DNA of 64,000 bases from Oscillospiraceae bacterium (GTDB taxonomy: Bacteria; Bacillota; Clostridia; Oscillospirales; Acutalibacteraceae): NCBI GenBank assembly GCA_015065765.1, contig SVPP01000005.1, forward strand, positions 62,001-126,000. Reading direction: 5' to 3'. A program made the translations under genes and the position numbers. Under the pieces are notes generated by a model, which had not been told where the DNA came from, made no database searches, and was given only the letters and a program-made list of their open reading frames with translations. Shown here piece after piece: positions 1 through 7,524 of the stretch; position 1 is the stretch's first letter; each line of letters begins with the position of its first letter.

Positions 1-791
1 ACAGAGAAACAAAACTCCTTTCAGCAGACTTCCCCAACTACATGGAAGAAAGAATCAATGAAGAAGGCATGAACTTCATGTTTATTCAGGGTGCACAGTC
101 TCCCATTTCAGTTAACAAGGGCGGAGTTCAGACACAGTCAATCCTTGATGAGGTTGCGGCAATTGTTGCAGCAGACGAAAATGCTAAGGGTTACGAAACT
201 CCCATGATTCTCGGTTATGAATATGCAAGACTTATTCTTGAAGCCCAGGATAAGGCTGAAAAGGTTGATCCCATTCTCAACGTTAAAATGGCTGAGTACG
301 CTGTCAGACTTGACACAGGTCTTCTCAGCTACGGTGCAATCGAAGGCTTTATCGGCACAACAACTGTACGTGATGAATCAGCTTCAACAGGCTATTCAAT
401 CATCACAGAAACAGGATATATCGAAATCGGCTCAGACATCGTTCTTCTTACAGTTCCCGGTGAGCTTGTTCCTCAGCTTATTTACGGTAACGTAGTTTCT
501 GCAGAGGATTCATATCTCGGTACAGAATGGACTCTTCCTGCAACTGCAACTCTCGTTCCCGAAGGAAAAACAGTTCTCGTAATGGGACTTTGCAACGATG
601 CTATCGGTTATATTGTTCCTGATAATGACTATGCACACTTCATCGCAGACTCACTCTGGGATATGGATGGTGCAGAGGATGTATTCGGACCTTACCACAG
701 ACATTATGAAGAAATGCTTGCAACAGGTGGCACAGCAGCATCTTCAACAATCGGCACACTTAACGAGCTTGTAAAAAGCGAAAACCAGTAA
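1..791 (+). CDS. Neutral/alkaline ceramidase-family protein, 3' part only
   Basis: The reading frame is open at the left window edge (frame from base 3), so the N-terminus lies outside; about 262 residues are visible. The pattern SADFPNYMEE, then FIQGAQSPIS, then VPGELVPQL and GLCNDAIGYIVP is what I associate with the neutral/alkaline non-lysosomal ceramidase family, metal-dependent amidases of ceramide or related N-acyl substrates. The family metal site would lie mostly in the missing part. The next gene starts 12 nt downstream on the same strand, so it probably belongs to the amino-sugar operon that follows. In that setting the substrate may not be ceramide; another N-acyl compound is possible. 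Family assignment moderate, substrate unknown. Confidence 0.65.
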   Translation, partial: RETKLLSADFPNYMEERINEEGMNFMFIQGAQSPISVNKGGVQTQSILDEVAAIVAADENAKGYETPMILGYEYARLILEAQDKAEKVDPILNVKMAEYAVRLDTGLLSYGAIEGFIGTTTVRDESASTGYSIITETGYIEIGSDIVLLTVPGELVPQLIYGNVVSAEDSYLGTEWTLPATATLVPEGKTVLVMGLCNDAIGYIVPDNDYAHFIADSLWDMDGAEDVFGPYHRHYEEMLATGGTAASSTIGTLNELVKSENQ

Positions 792-802
792 GGGGATATT
801 TT

Positions 803-1699
803 GTGAAATATTATCTCGGCATTGACGGCGGCGGTACTAAAACTACCGCTGCCGTATCAGATGAAAAGGGCAATATTCTGCTGAAAAAGGTTGGTAAAAC
901 AATCAACTTCTACTCAGTGGGAATGGATAAAGCCCGTGAAAATCTTCTTTCAGTGATAGAAGATATTTATAAAGAAATCGGTGAAATAATTTTTGAGAGT
1001 GTTTTTGTAGGTTGCTCCGCCCTTGACAGCGAAGCCGATACGGAAACGCTCACAAGTCTTTGTGGAGAAATCAGAGCAAAGAAAATAAAAATGGATAGCG
1101 ACCTTTATGTTGCTCTGAAAAGCGTTGAAAATGCCCATTGTCCGTGTGTTGCAATCTGCGGCACAGGTTCAATGGTGATAGGTGAGGACAGTGACGGCAA
1201 CGTAAAATTCAAAGGCGGTTGGGGGCATATTATCGGAGACGAAGGCTCAGGCTACGCAATCGCTGTAAACGCTTTGAAATGCTGTGCAATTTTCTCAGAT
1301 TCCGGTGAAGAATCACCCCTTCTTGAAAGTGCAGAGGAATATTTCGGTGTTTCAGATTTCAGAGCGGCAATTGACAAAATCTATTCTCCTGATACTACCA
1401 AGGACGTGCTTGCAGGTTTTGCAGCAAAAGTGCAGAAAATTGCAGAGTCAGGGGACGTGTTTGCTGAGTCCATTGTTGTGAACGAAGCTCATAACTTTGC
1501 GAGAACGGTTTTTGCACTTCTCAGTGAAATTGAAGAGTGCTCTGTGCTTGCTCTTTATGGGGGAGTTTTCCAGCATAACGAGCTTTTCCGCGAAGCATTC
1601 AAAGAGGATATAAGTGAAATTTATCCTGATTTGGAAATCAGACTTCTTGATATTCCGCCTGAGGAAGGTGCACTTAAAATAGCGAGGGAATTAAAATGA
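803..1699 (+). CDS. BadF/BadG-type ATPase, N-acetylglucosamine kinase-like
   Basis: This 298-aa protein starts at GTG 803 behind AGGGGATATTTT. The N-terminal LGIDGGGTKT is the phosphate-1 loop of the ASKHA fold, and AICGTGSM near residue 120 is the phosphate-2 type segment. HIIGDEGSGYAI and the C-terminal ALYGGVFQH complete the nucleotide-binding pattern of the BadF/BadG/BcrA/BcrD family, which includes N-acetylglucosamine/glucosamine kinases. The length fits the short kinases. It overlaps the SIS gene by 4 nt (ATGA) and is followed by a GH84 hexosaminidase, so phosphorylation of GlcNAc or a related amino sugar released by that enzyme is the most likely role. The sugar specificity is inference from context. 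Confidence 0.8.
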   Translation: MKYYLGIDGGGTKTTAAVSDEKGNILLKKVGKTINFYSVGMDKARENLLSVIEDIYKEIGEIIFESVFVGCSALDSEADTETLTSLCGEIRAKKIKMDSDLYVALKSVENAHCPCVAICGTGSMVIGEDSDGNVKFKGGWGHIIGDEGSGYAIAVNALKCCAIFSDSGEESPLLESAEEYFGVSDFRAAIDKIYSPDTTKDVLAGFAAKVQKIAESGDVFAESIVVNEAHNFARTVFALLSEIEECSVLALYGGVFQHNELFREAFKEDISEIYPDLEIRLLDIPPEEGALKIARELK

Positions 1700-2433
1700 A
1701 AACTTATCTCAGTTATATTGAAAACGTAAAAAACATTATAGAAAAAATTGAAACAAAAGGCGCTGAAAGCCTTGAAAAAGCAGCATCGGTTTTCAGTGAA
1801 ACATTAATGAACGGCAAGAGAATTTACCTTTTCGGTACAGGTCATTCTCATATGCTCTCAGAAGAACTTTTCTACAGAGCAGGGGGACTTGTGAATATTC
1901 AGCCTGTGCTCGTTGAGCCTCTCATGCTTCACATTTCAGCTGCAGACAGCACTCTTGCAGAGCGTGTTGAAGGCTATGCGGAAAAGATTTTTACAGACTA
2001 CGGCATGAGCGAAGGCGACACAATCGTAATAATTTCAAACTCAGGCAGAAACGGTGTTATCGTTGATATGGCACTTCTCTGTAAGGAAAAGGGACTGAAT
2101 GTAATCTGTCTTACAAACCTTGAGCATACATATGCAGGAGCATCCCGCCATAAGAGCGGAAAAAGGCTCTGCGAAATCGCTGATATCGTTCTTGATAACT
2201 TTGGTTGTGTAGGTGACGCATGTGTTGAAGTTGATGGCGTTGAAGGCAAAATCTGCCCCACTTCAACTGTTGCAGGCGCACTGATTCTCAACGCCATTGT
2301 TTCAGAGGCAGTTGATATGTGTGCAAAGAAAGGCTTCTCGCCTGAACATTTTGCAAGCTCAAATGTTGACGGCGGTGACGAAATCAACAACAAGTTAGTT
2401 GAAAAATATAAAAAGGAGATTAAACACCTTTGA
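1696..2433 (+). CDS. SIS-domain sugar-phosphate protein (UPF0309-like)
   Basis: This is a 245-aa SIS (sugar isomerase) domain protein. The phosphosugar-binding loops are visible as FGTGHSHMLSEE (about residues 47-58) and IISNSGRNGVIVDMA (about residues 112-126), with the Ser/Asn/Gly pattern of the family. A long N-terminal helix and a GAxILN-type C-terminal helix match the stand-alone UPF0309-like SIS proteins rather than GlmS. It is translationally coupled by overlaps on both sides: ATGA with the kinase, and TTGA with GH84. In this operon it probably isomerises, binds or deaminates an amino-sugar phosphate, or senses it. The exact reaction cannot be read from the sequence. Confidence 0.75.
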   Translation: MKTYLSYIENVKNIIEKIETKGAESLEKAASVFSETLMNGKRIYLFGTGHSHMLSEELFYRAGGLVNIQPVLVEPLMLHISAADSTLAERVEGYAEKIFTDYGMSEGDTIVIISNSGRNGVIVDMALLCKEKGLNVICLTNLEHTYAGASRHKSGKRLCEIADIVLDNFGCVGDACVEVDGVEGKICPTSTVAGALILNAIVSEAVDMCAKKGFSPEHFASSNVDGGDEINNKLVEKYKKEIKHL

Positions 2434-4070
2434 TTTATCCTATTCCTCAGAAAAATAATCTTAACGGCGAAAAGCTTGTTGTCGGAAAGACAAAATTTTC
2501 AGGTGAATTTGTGTCTGTTGCAGAAAAGGTTTTTGCAACTTATGCTTTGCCTGTTTCTGCAGACGGTTTTCCCGTTGAGATTAAAATTTCAGATAGCAAA
2601 AAAACTACATATATTGATGCTCTCTCACGTCTGAGCGATGAAAAATATTTTATTACTGCAGAAAAAGATAAGATAATTATTGAAGCTGCAACAAAGCGTG
2701 GAGTTTTCAGAGCTGTCAACACTCTTGCAAAGTTAATAGTAAAAGATGAACTTAGAGAAGGCACTCTTGAAGATTATCCTCTTTTTGCAAAGAGGGGATA
2801 TATCGAAGGCTTTTACGGCGATACATGGGAGCAGAGCAAGCGTCTGTCGGTAATGTCACTTATGGCAAAATATGGTATGAATACCTTTTATTATGCCCCC
2901 AAGGATGACGAATATCACCGTGAAAAGTGGAGAGAGATTTATCCTGAAAAGGAACTTGATGACCTTAAAAATCTTTTTGATTTTGCTACAGAAAACCACC
3001 TTGATTTCTGCTGGTCAATAGGTCCCGGTCTTACTTATAAATACACATCTGAAAGTGATTTTGATTTACTGATAAACAAAATCAAAAATGTTTACTCAAT
3101 CGGTGTGAGAAATTTCGGACTTCTTCTTGATGATATCCCTGCTGATTTTCAGTACGAAGATGACAAAGATGTCTTTGACAGCACTGTAGATGCTCACATT
3201 TTCCTTGTGAACAAAACATATAAAGCACTCAAAGCTTTTGATTCTTCAATAACTCTTACAGTTTGTCCCACACAGTATTTCGGTGACGAAAAAGGATATT
3301 ATATCTCAAAATTCGGTTCAGGAATTCCTGCAGATGTAAGCCTTTTCTGGACAGGTGCAGAAATCTGCTCACGAGTGCAGACTGTCAGAGAAGCAGACGA
3401 GTTTATGCGTTCAACACGCCACGAACCTCTTTATTGGGATAATTTCCCCGTAAACGATGCTGAAATGTTTCAGGAAATGCACATCGGTGCACTTATCGGC
3501 AGAGATAAGGACCTTTATAAGTCATGTGAGGGTATAATTTCTAATGTTATGGAATACGCGGAGTGTTCAAAAATTCCTCTCATGACAATCGCAGATTACC
3601 TCTGGAATCCTGAAAGCTATGATCCTGATTCTTCACTTGATAATGCACATACGGAAATGCTCGGTGAAAACAAAGATTTGTTCTTCTATTTTGCAGAGCA
3701 TCTCGGAGTTTCCTGTCTTAACAGACATGCATCAGCATTTATGAGTGAAACCTTTGAGAGGATAAACTTCCAGAAGGCAATCGGAAATAAGGAAAAATCA
3801 CTTGAATTTTTCAGAGAGTATATTTCAAAGTGCAGAGCATGTCTAACACTTATCAGCGACACTTCAGTACCTCTTTTTGAGGAACTGAAAAAATGGACGA
3901 AGAAGTTCTCAATGTGCTGTGATTTGCTTGATGCAATTTATGCTATGCAGGAAAATCCCGACGAGAATAAAAAAGCACATCTGGCAGAACTCCTTGAAAA
4001 ATATAACTCGGATGCAGTAGTTCTCACAGGCTTCTGCCTTCGTGAAAATGCAGAAAAAGCACTGAAATAA
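2430..4070 (+). CDS. Glycoside hydrolase family 84 beta-N-acetylglucosaminidase
   Basis: This 546-aa protein has an N-terminal GH20b-like alpha/beta domain (about residues 1-115). A GH84 catalytic barrel begins at RGYIEGFYGDTW (about 122-133), continues with MNTFYYAPKDDEYHR, and carries the catalytic Asp pair in LLLDDIPADF (D234, D235), used in substrate-assisted catalysis through the N-acetyl group. The WNPE segment and helical C-terminal part follow. Start TTG 2430 overlaps the SIS stop codon and sits behind AAGGAGATTAAAC. No signal peptide is visible, so it is probably cytoplasmic and would act on imported GlcNAc-containing glycans or glycopeptides. It is the last gene of the amino-sugar operon. 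Confidence 0.88.
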   Translation: MIYPIPQKNNLNGEKLVVGKTKFSGEFVSVAEKVFATYALPVSADGFPVEIKISDSKKTTYIDALSRLSDEKYFITAEKDKIIIEAATKRGVFRAVNTLAKLIVKDELREGTLEDYPLFAKRGYIEGFYGDTWEQSKRLSVMSLMAKYGMNTFYYAPKDDEYHREKWREIYPEKELDDLKNLFDFATENHLDFCWSIGPGLTYKYTSESDFDLLINKIKNVYSIGVRNFGLLLDDIPADFQYEDDKDVFDSTVDAHIFLVNKTYKALKAFDSSITLTVCPTQYFGDEKGYYISKFGSGIPADVSLFWTGAEICSRVQTVREADEFMRSTRHEPLYWDNFPVNDAEMFQEMHIGALIGRDKDLYKSCEGIISNVMEYAECSKIPLMTIADYLWNPESYDPDSSLDNAHTEMLGENKDLFFYFAEHLGVSCLNRHASAFMSETFERINFQKAIGNKEKSLEFFREYISKCRACLTLISDTSVPLFEELKKWTKKFSMCCDLLDAIYAMQENPDENKKAHLAELLEKYNSDAVVLTGFCLRENAEKALK

Positions 4071-4076
4071 AAAAAC

Positions 4077-4123
4077 GGCTCCCTTGTGCAAAGGGAGCTG
4101 TCGCCTTAGCGACTGAGGGATTG
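4077..4123. repeat. Two adjacent short hairpins, dispersed palindromic repeat type
   Basis: The two hairpins directly follow the GH84 stop codon: GCTCCCTT with AAGGGAGC (loop GTGCA), then GTCGC-CTTA-GCGAC. The block AGCTGTCGCCTTAGCGACTG resembles a palindromic intergenic repeat I associate with related gut Firmicutes. It may help end transcription of the operon, but no T-tract follows directly. Confidence 0.5.
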
Positions 4124-4150
4124 TCATAAAAATAAATAATTTGTTTTGTG

Positions 4151-4192
4151 AAAAAACCGCTTTTCGATTTCTGGGAAAAGCGGCTTTCTTTC
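4151..4192 (+). terminator. Rho-independent terminator of the amino-sugar operon
   Basis: Perfect 9-bp stem CCGCTTTTC / GAAAAGCGG with a 9-nt loop, preceded by an A-tract and followed by CTTTCTTTCTCT. It lies 80 nt after the GH84 stop codon. Confidence 0.7.
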
Positions 4193-4237
4193 TCTGAATA
4201 TAACTCTTTATCTATCTCTTCTCTTTCTCTATCTCTG

Positions 4238-4273
4238 GTGAACAGTGTTCACTTTTAAGCGAACATTGTTCGC
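4238..4273. repeat. Pair of 15-bp palindromes, GTGAACA-g-TGTTCAC and GCGAACA-t-TGTTCGC
   Basis: Two perfect odd-centred palindromes, 6 bp apart, lie between the GH84 operon and the convergent HAD gene. They share the core GAACANTGTTC. The half-site spacing is 3 bp, so they do not match the Gram-positive LexA box (GAAC-N4-GTTC). They could be a regulator site or a fold-back repeat. Confidence 0.45.
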
Positions 4274-4283
4274 ACAATGTATA

Positions 4284-4844
4284 CTAATTCAGGTTTTCAA
4301 GCATCTTTTCGATGCCCGTAAAGTGCACCGGAGTGATGCCGAGAGCGGGGAGTGGCTCTAAATTTTTCAGGTTATCGTCAATCATATACACCTTGTCAAA
4401 TTTGTTTTCAAAAGATTCCACACAATGTTTATAAATTTCAGGATTGGGTTTTGACATACCGAGATTGCATGAAATGAAAGTTTTGTCAAAAAGATGCTCA
4501 AGGTTATATTCACTCATCAGTTTTTCAACAAAACCGAGTGGTGCATTAGAGAGAAGAATAACAGTGTATTCTTCTCTGAGTTTCTCAATGACAGGAACAA
4601 TTTCCTCGTTGAGAACAATCAGCTCATTCCATTCTTTTATAACTCTTTCGCGACTCAGTTTTGTTTCCTCAGCCATTGTATCAAAAATTTCATCCAGTGT
4701 CATTTTTCCAAGGTCTGCAGGCACAAAGATTTTTTCTTTCACTTCCGCTGCCTTTTCGGGAGAAAAATACCTCTCGAAAAATACGGGAGCAATCTCACCG
4801 AAAATCACACCGAAGCAGTCAAAAATAATAAGCTCGTTTTTCAT
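4284..4844 (-). CDS. HAD-superfamily hydrolase (IA type)
   Basis: This 186-aa protein has the HAD motifs in order: motif I IFDCFGVIF at the N-terminus with the nucleophilic Asp, motif II VILLSNAP, motif III Lys in GMSKPNPEIY, and motif IV MIDDNLKNL. The helical cap between motifs I and II is small, as in HAD-IA phosphatases. Family members dephosphorylate small phosphorylated metabolites; the substrate cannot be told here. Position 2 of motif I is Cys-Phe-Gly rather than the commoner Leu-Asp-Gly, but the DxF/DCFG form occurs in HAD-IA proteins. Translated alone on the minus strand, convergent with the amino-sugar operon. Confidence 0.8.
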   Translation of the reverse strand: MKNELIIFDCFGVIFGEIAPVFFERYFSPEKAAEVKEKIFVPADLGKMTLDEIFDTMAEETKLSRERVIKEWNELIVLNEEIVPVIEKLREEYTVILLSNAPLGFVEKLMSEYNLEHLFDKTFISCNLGMSKPNPEIYKHCVESFENKFDKVYMIDDNLKNLEPLPALGITPVHFTGIEKMLENLN

Positions 4845-5013
4845 GTTACATCACCGGAAACAATTATAGCATATTTTTCTCCACGGTTCAATAACATAAG
4901 GATACTTAACTTTATCGTTATTGCCTGCGTTCTTGAAACATAATAAAATTTAATTGCATTATTTCAGAATATAGTGTAGAATAAGTTTACTATTCAAATT
5001 ACAGGTGATAAAA

Positions 5014-5360
5014 ATGAATCAGAAAGAATACAAGGGTAAAAAATTCCCGAAAACGACAGAATCGTAAAAACTGATATTGAACAAGGCACGATTACAATTT
5101 CAAACCTTGGTTCAGTTTACAGAGGCGGCTCTACTTGCAAAGCAACACTCATAGAAGTTATTCCTCCTCAGATTGGTGCAATCGGCATCGGTCCCGTTTA
5201 CGAAGCTCCCGGCGTAGTTGACGGCGAAATAATGGTTCGTTCATACGCTCCCTTCCTCCTTCAGTTTGACCACAGAGCCCTCGACTTCGGTGATGTTGCT
5301 CCCTTCATGAAGAAGCTCGATGAGGTTTTCGCAAATCCGGATATTATTGAAATACTCTAA
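5014..5360 (+). pseudogene. Decayed 2-oxoacid dehydrogenase E2-type acyltransferase (catalytic-domain remnant)
   Basis: An ATG at 5014 opens a 17-codon frame (MNQKEYKGKK...) that ends at 5065-5067. A different frame (codons from 5040 to the stop at 5358-5360) encodes the end of an E2 acyltransferase catalytic domain. It reads ITISNLGSVYRGG, then IGAIGIGPVYEAPGVVDGE, and LLQFDHRALDFGDVAPF, which corresponds to the family DHRxxDG active-site motif. Most of the roughly 230-residue catalytic domain is absent between the start and this tail, and the two pieces are out of frame, so this is an internally deleted pseudogene. A strong terminator still follows. An alternative is a contig-level deletion in the assembly. 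Confidence 0.75.
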
Positions 5361-5364
5361 AGGA

Positions 5365-5396
5365 AAAACGCACCTGCAATTTGCAGGTGCGTTTTT
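5365..5396 (+). terminator. Rho-independent terminator after the E2 remnant
   Basis: Perfect stem ACGCACCTGCAA / TTGCAGGTGCGT followed by TTTTT. It starts a few nt after the pseudogene stop codon. Confidence 0.85.
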
Positions 5397-5404
5397 ATGA
5401 TCGC

Positions 5405-5520
5405 CGATAAGCAGGTTCAAGTCCTGTCATAACACAAACAAAAAAGACAAGCAAAACACAAAAGTGTCTCACTTGTCTTTGGTGTGGATGAGCACCCCAA
5501 ATCCGAACCAATATTTTGTT
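5405..5520. other. tRNA-Leu T-arm fragment and hairpin
   Basis: Bases 5411-5427 repeat the T-arm of the tRNA-Leu at 6960-7046 exactly (17 nt, plus strand), but what follows is not a Leu acceptor end. A hairpin AAAGACAAG (5443-5451) / CTTGTCTTT (5472-5480) comes next, and then TGGTGTGGAT, which resembles an inverted tRNA 3' end. There is no complete tRNA here. I read it as tRNA-derived debris, possibly from integration events. Confidence 0.5.
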
Positions 5521-5587
5521 ATTACACATTCACTTAAGTGAATAAAATACTTTAAAACTTCACAATACCTATCTTCAGGTTAAATTT

Positions 5588-6565
5588 TTATTGTTGTTGT
5601 ACTGCAATATATCGCCCGTCTTCAGTTACTGTAACGCAGAATTCTTCCACTAATGGATAACCTTTATATTTTAAATAAAAATGGCAGTTATCCCACGAGT
5701 TTTTCAAAATATAATCATATATTTCTTTAGTTAATCCTTGCTTAGAAGCATTTATCATACGATCTACAATTTTATTGGCTTTTGTTTTATCTGTAATATT
5801 ACCACTATCGTAAGGATCCAGAGACATCCAAACTTCTTCAACCTCATTGTTATAAATATCAGGGAATTGAAAATCTTTTTTTACAAGCAACAAGTTTAAT
5901 GAGGAATCATCGGGTTGTTCAAATATAAAATCATTACTTTCTCCACAGAATGAAAAATAGGAGTATGGTGGAAAAAAATCATGTATTGAATTATCTGAAA
6001 TATATATTTTTTCTCGTAATACTCCTTCTACGAGATTATAAGGATGCATTTCTGGATTTTCAATAACTCCTGATTCTAAATAAGTATTATCTATGTGATG
6101 CCAATAAACATAAGAATCATTTCCATATAATACTCCGCTATAAAATCCTTCATCATCGTATAAATAAGTTGCTTCATATATGGATGTACTCATTAAATAT
6201 ATAGCTGTAGTCAGAAATGATACTGATAAAATGAAAACAATTGCAGTAACAACTAATAACTTTTTTGCAAAATTTCTTTGAGAAATCGCTTTTTCAGTTT
6301 CATGTACGGAATCTATCAAATTATCTTCTGACTTTTGAATAAAAGTTTCTTCGGGAATTTTTTCGCCTATAAGCAATTCGTTTACTGTTATACCTAATAT
6401 ATCAGAAAGTGGAACTAAAAGAGATGAGTCAGGCATTCCCTTACCAGTTTCCCAACGAGAAATAGCTTTATCTGTAACGTTAAGTTTTTCTGCAAGCTGA
6501 GCTTGAGTCAATTCTTTTTCTTTTCTTAGAGTGGAAATAAATACACCTGTCTTATTTTCATTCAT
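5588..6565 (-). CDS. XRE-family transcriptional regulator with a membrane segment
   Basis: This 325-aa protein starts behind AGGAGGCGATTTCA. Residues about 8-65 form an XRE/Cro helix-turn-helix (TQAQLAEKLN, then VTDKAISRWETGKGMPD). A linker leads to one predicted transmembrane helix at about 103-125 (VVTAIVFILSVSFLTTA), and the remaining about 200 residues are acidic and aromatic, probably outside the membrane. This DNA-binding/membrane/extracellular layout suggests a one-component sensor, but the signal is unknown. The gene is visibly more A+T-rich than its neighbours and lies between inverted tRNA-Leu fragments (5411 and 6829), which points to acquisition. The C-terminal domain was not recognised. 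Confidence 0.75.
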   Translation of the reverse strand: MNENKTGVFISTLRKEKELTQAQLAEKLNVTDKAISRWETGKGMPDSSLLVPLSDILGITVNELLIGEKIPEETFIQKSEDNLIDSVHETEKAISQRNFAKKLLVVTAIVFILSVSFLTTAIYLMSTSIYEATYLYDDEGFYSGVLYGNDSYVYWHHIDNTYLESGVIENPEMHPYNLVEGVLREKIYISDNSIHDFFPPYSYFSFCGESNDFIFEQPDDSSLNLLLVKKDFQFPDIYNNEVEEVWMSLDPYDSGNITDKTKANKIVDRMINASKQGLTKEIYDYILKNSWDNCHFYLKYKGYPLVEEFCVTVTEDGRYIAVQQQ

Positions 6566-6959
6566 TGAAATCGCCTCCTATGATAATGATTATACAGTAT
6601 TTATTGTAATTTTGCACCCTATGAATCATAGAATTGGCATTACATAACTCGAAAAGCAAAAATTTACTACGAAAGGACGGTAATATCTGAAATTTCTCAC
6701 CTTGAAGCTAAAGTCATAACCTTCTGCTGTCGGAATAATCATACAGAAAAAACAAAAAATCTGAACCATTTTGTTGTTGGGAAAATTTAGTTCGGATTTT
6801 TCTGGTTTGGTGCGGATAACAGGACTTGACGGCGTTCGCTTTGCTTTGCCGTCACGGCAACTACCCAAATCGGCTTCGCCGTTAGGCGGTTCAAGTCCTA
6901 ACAAGTTGTAAATAAAAAAAGTAAAAGCCTTATAACAATAAGTTATAAGACCTTTAAAC
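6566..6959. repeat. Non-coding stretch with a second tRNA-Leu 3'-end copy and a large hairpin
   Basis: No supported gene. Bases 6808-6829 are identical over 22 nt to 6960-6981, the 3' end of the minus-strand tRNA-Leu including CCA. The 10-mer AGGACTTGAC (from 6821) is nearly matched in inverse by TTCAAGTCCT (6890-6899), so 6821-6899 can fold into a long hairpin with GC-rich inner arms. A second hairpin (GCCTTATAAC / GTTATAAGAC, about 6929-6952) lies next to the tRNA 3' end and may terminate it. A minus-strand open frame across this stretch is not convincing as a gene. Confidence 0.6.
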
Positions 6960-7046
6960 TGGTGCGGATAACAGGACTTGAACCTGCACAGCCTTGCAGC
7001 TATTAGAACCTGAATCTAACGCGTCTGCCAATTCCGCCATATCCGC
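6960..7046 (-). tRNA. tRNA-Leu(CAG)
   Basis: The reverse strand begins GCGGATATGGCGGAATTGGC, a class II tRNA with a long variable arm. The anticodon stem-loop is TTAGA-TTCAGGT-TCTAA, giving anticodon CAG. The T-arm is GCAGG-TTCAAGT-CCTGT, and the acceptor end TATCCGC pairs with GCGGATA and ends in an encoded CCA. Length 87 nt fits tRNA-Leu. Confidence 0.95.
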
Positions 7047-7063
7047 ATATGTGTTTCATTTAA

Positions 7064-7170
7064 TTTTTACACGGAGTGAAACATCTCCGAGGCGGAGCAC
7101 GTAGCTTAACCCGCTGATCCTTGATTTTTACACGGTGTGGTCACCGAGGTGGGGCACGTAGCCTGATCCA
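7064..7170. repeat. Two imperfect tandem copies of a structured repeat upstream of tRNA-Leu
   Basis: Copy A starts at 7064 and copy B at 7125, each beginning TTTTTACACGG and sharing GCACGTAGC. Both contain a small hairpin: CGGAG...CTCCG in A and CGGTG...CACCG in B, a compensated pair change. No known RNA family was recognised. The gap 7047-7524 otherwise holds only the palindromic repeat at 7356-7431 and A+T-rich sequence. Confidence 0.6.
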
Positions 7171-7355
7171 CAACATCAATCATTTTATCACAACAAAGGA
7201 GTCTTGTCAAGAAAAACATAAAAAACAAAACTGAATATTTTAATTATTCATTTATCTTACGATGAAAAGTCGGAACAATCACCACTATTTAAACTATTAT
7301 TTCTGACGGTTCGTCGGAAAGCACCATATTCTACAATATATGTTTTTATTTTGTG

Positions 7356-7431
7356 TCGTAGGGTTGACCCTTGCGGTCAACCGCGGATTTGCTTCTTAAT
7401 TTTCGGATGCCCGCAAGGGGCATCCCTACGA
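7356..7431. repeat. Palindromic intergenic repeat with TCGTAGGG...CCCTACGA ends
   Basis: Terminal inverted repeats TCGTAGGG (7356-7363) and CCCTACGA (7424-7431) enclose two hairpins, GGTTGACC-cttgc-GGTCAACC and GATGCCC-gcaa-GGGGCATC. Related elements occur at 8752-8790 and 11271-11346. The size and structure suggest a small non-autonomous, MITE- or REP-like repeat family. Confidence 0.7.
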
Positions 7432-7524
7432 TGTATATTTATTACAACTGCATGTTATTATTGATTTTCAAAACAACTTGTAATATAATAAACTCAACAC
7501 AAAAACACAAGCGAGGAGAACGAA

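Noticed and set aside
4238-4273. LexA/SOS boxes
   Set aside because: Half-site spacing is 3 bp, whereas the Gram-positive LexA box has 4 bp (GAAC-N4-GTTC), and no SOS gene follows.
5411-5440. A second functional tRNA
   Set aside because: Only the T-arm is present; no acceptor stem, D-arm or anticodon arm can be formed.
6626-6904. Minus-strand 92-codon open frame across the tRNA-fragment region
   Set aside because: It runs through tRNA-derived and hairpin sequence, has no ribosome binding site, and its translation follows non-coding repeats.
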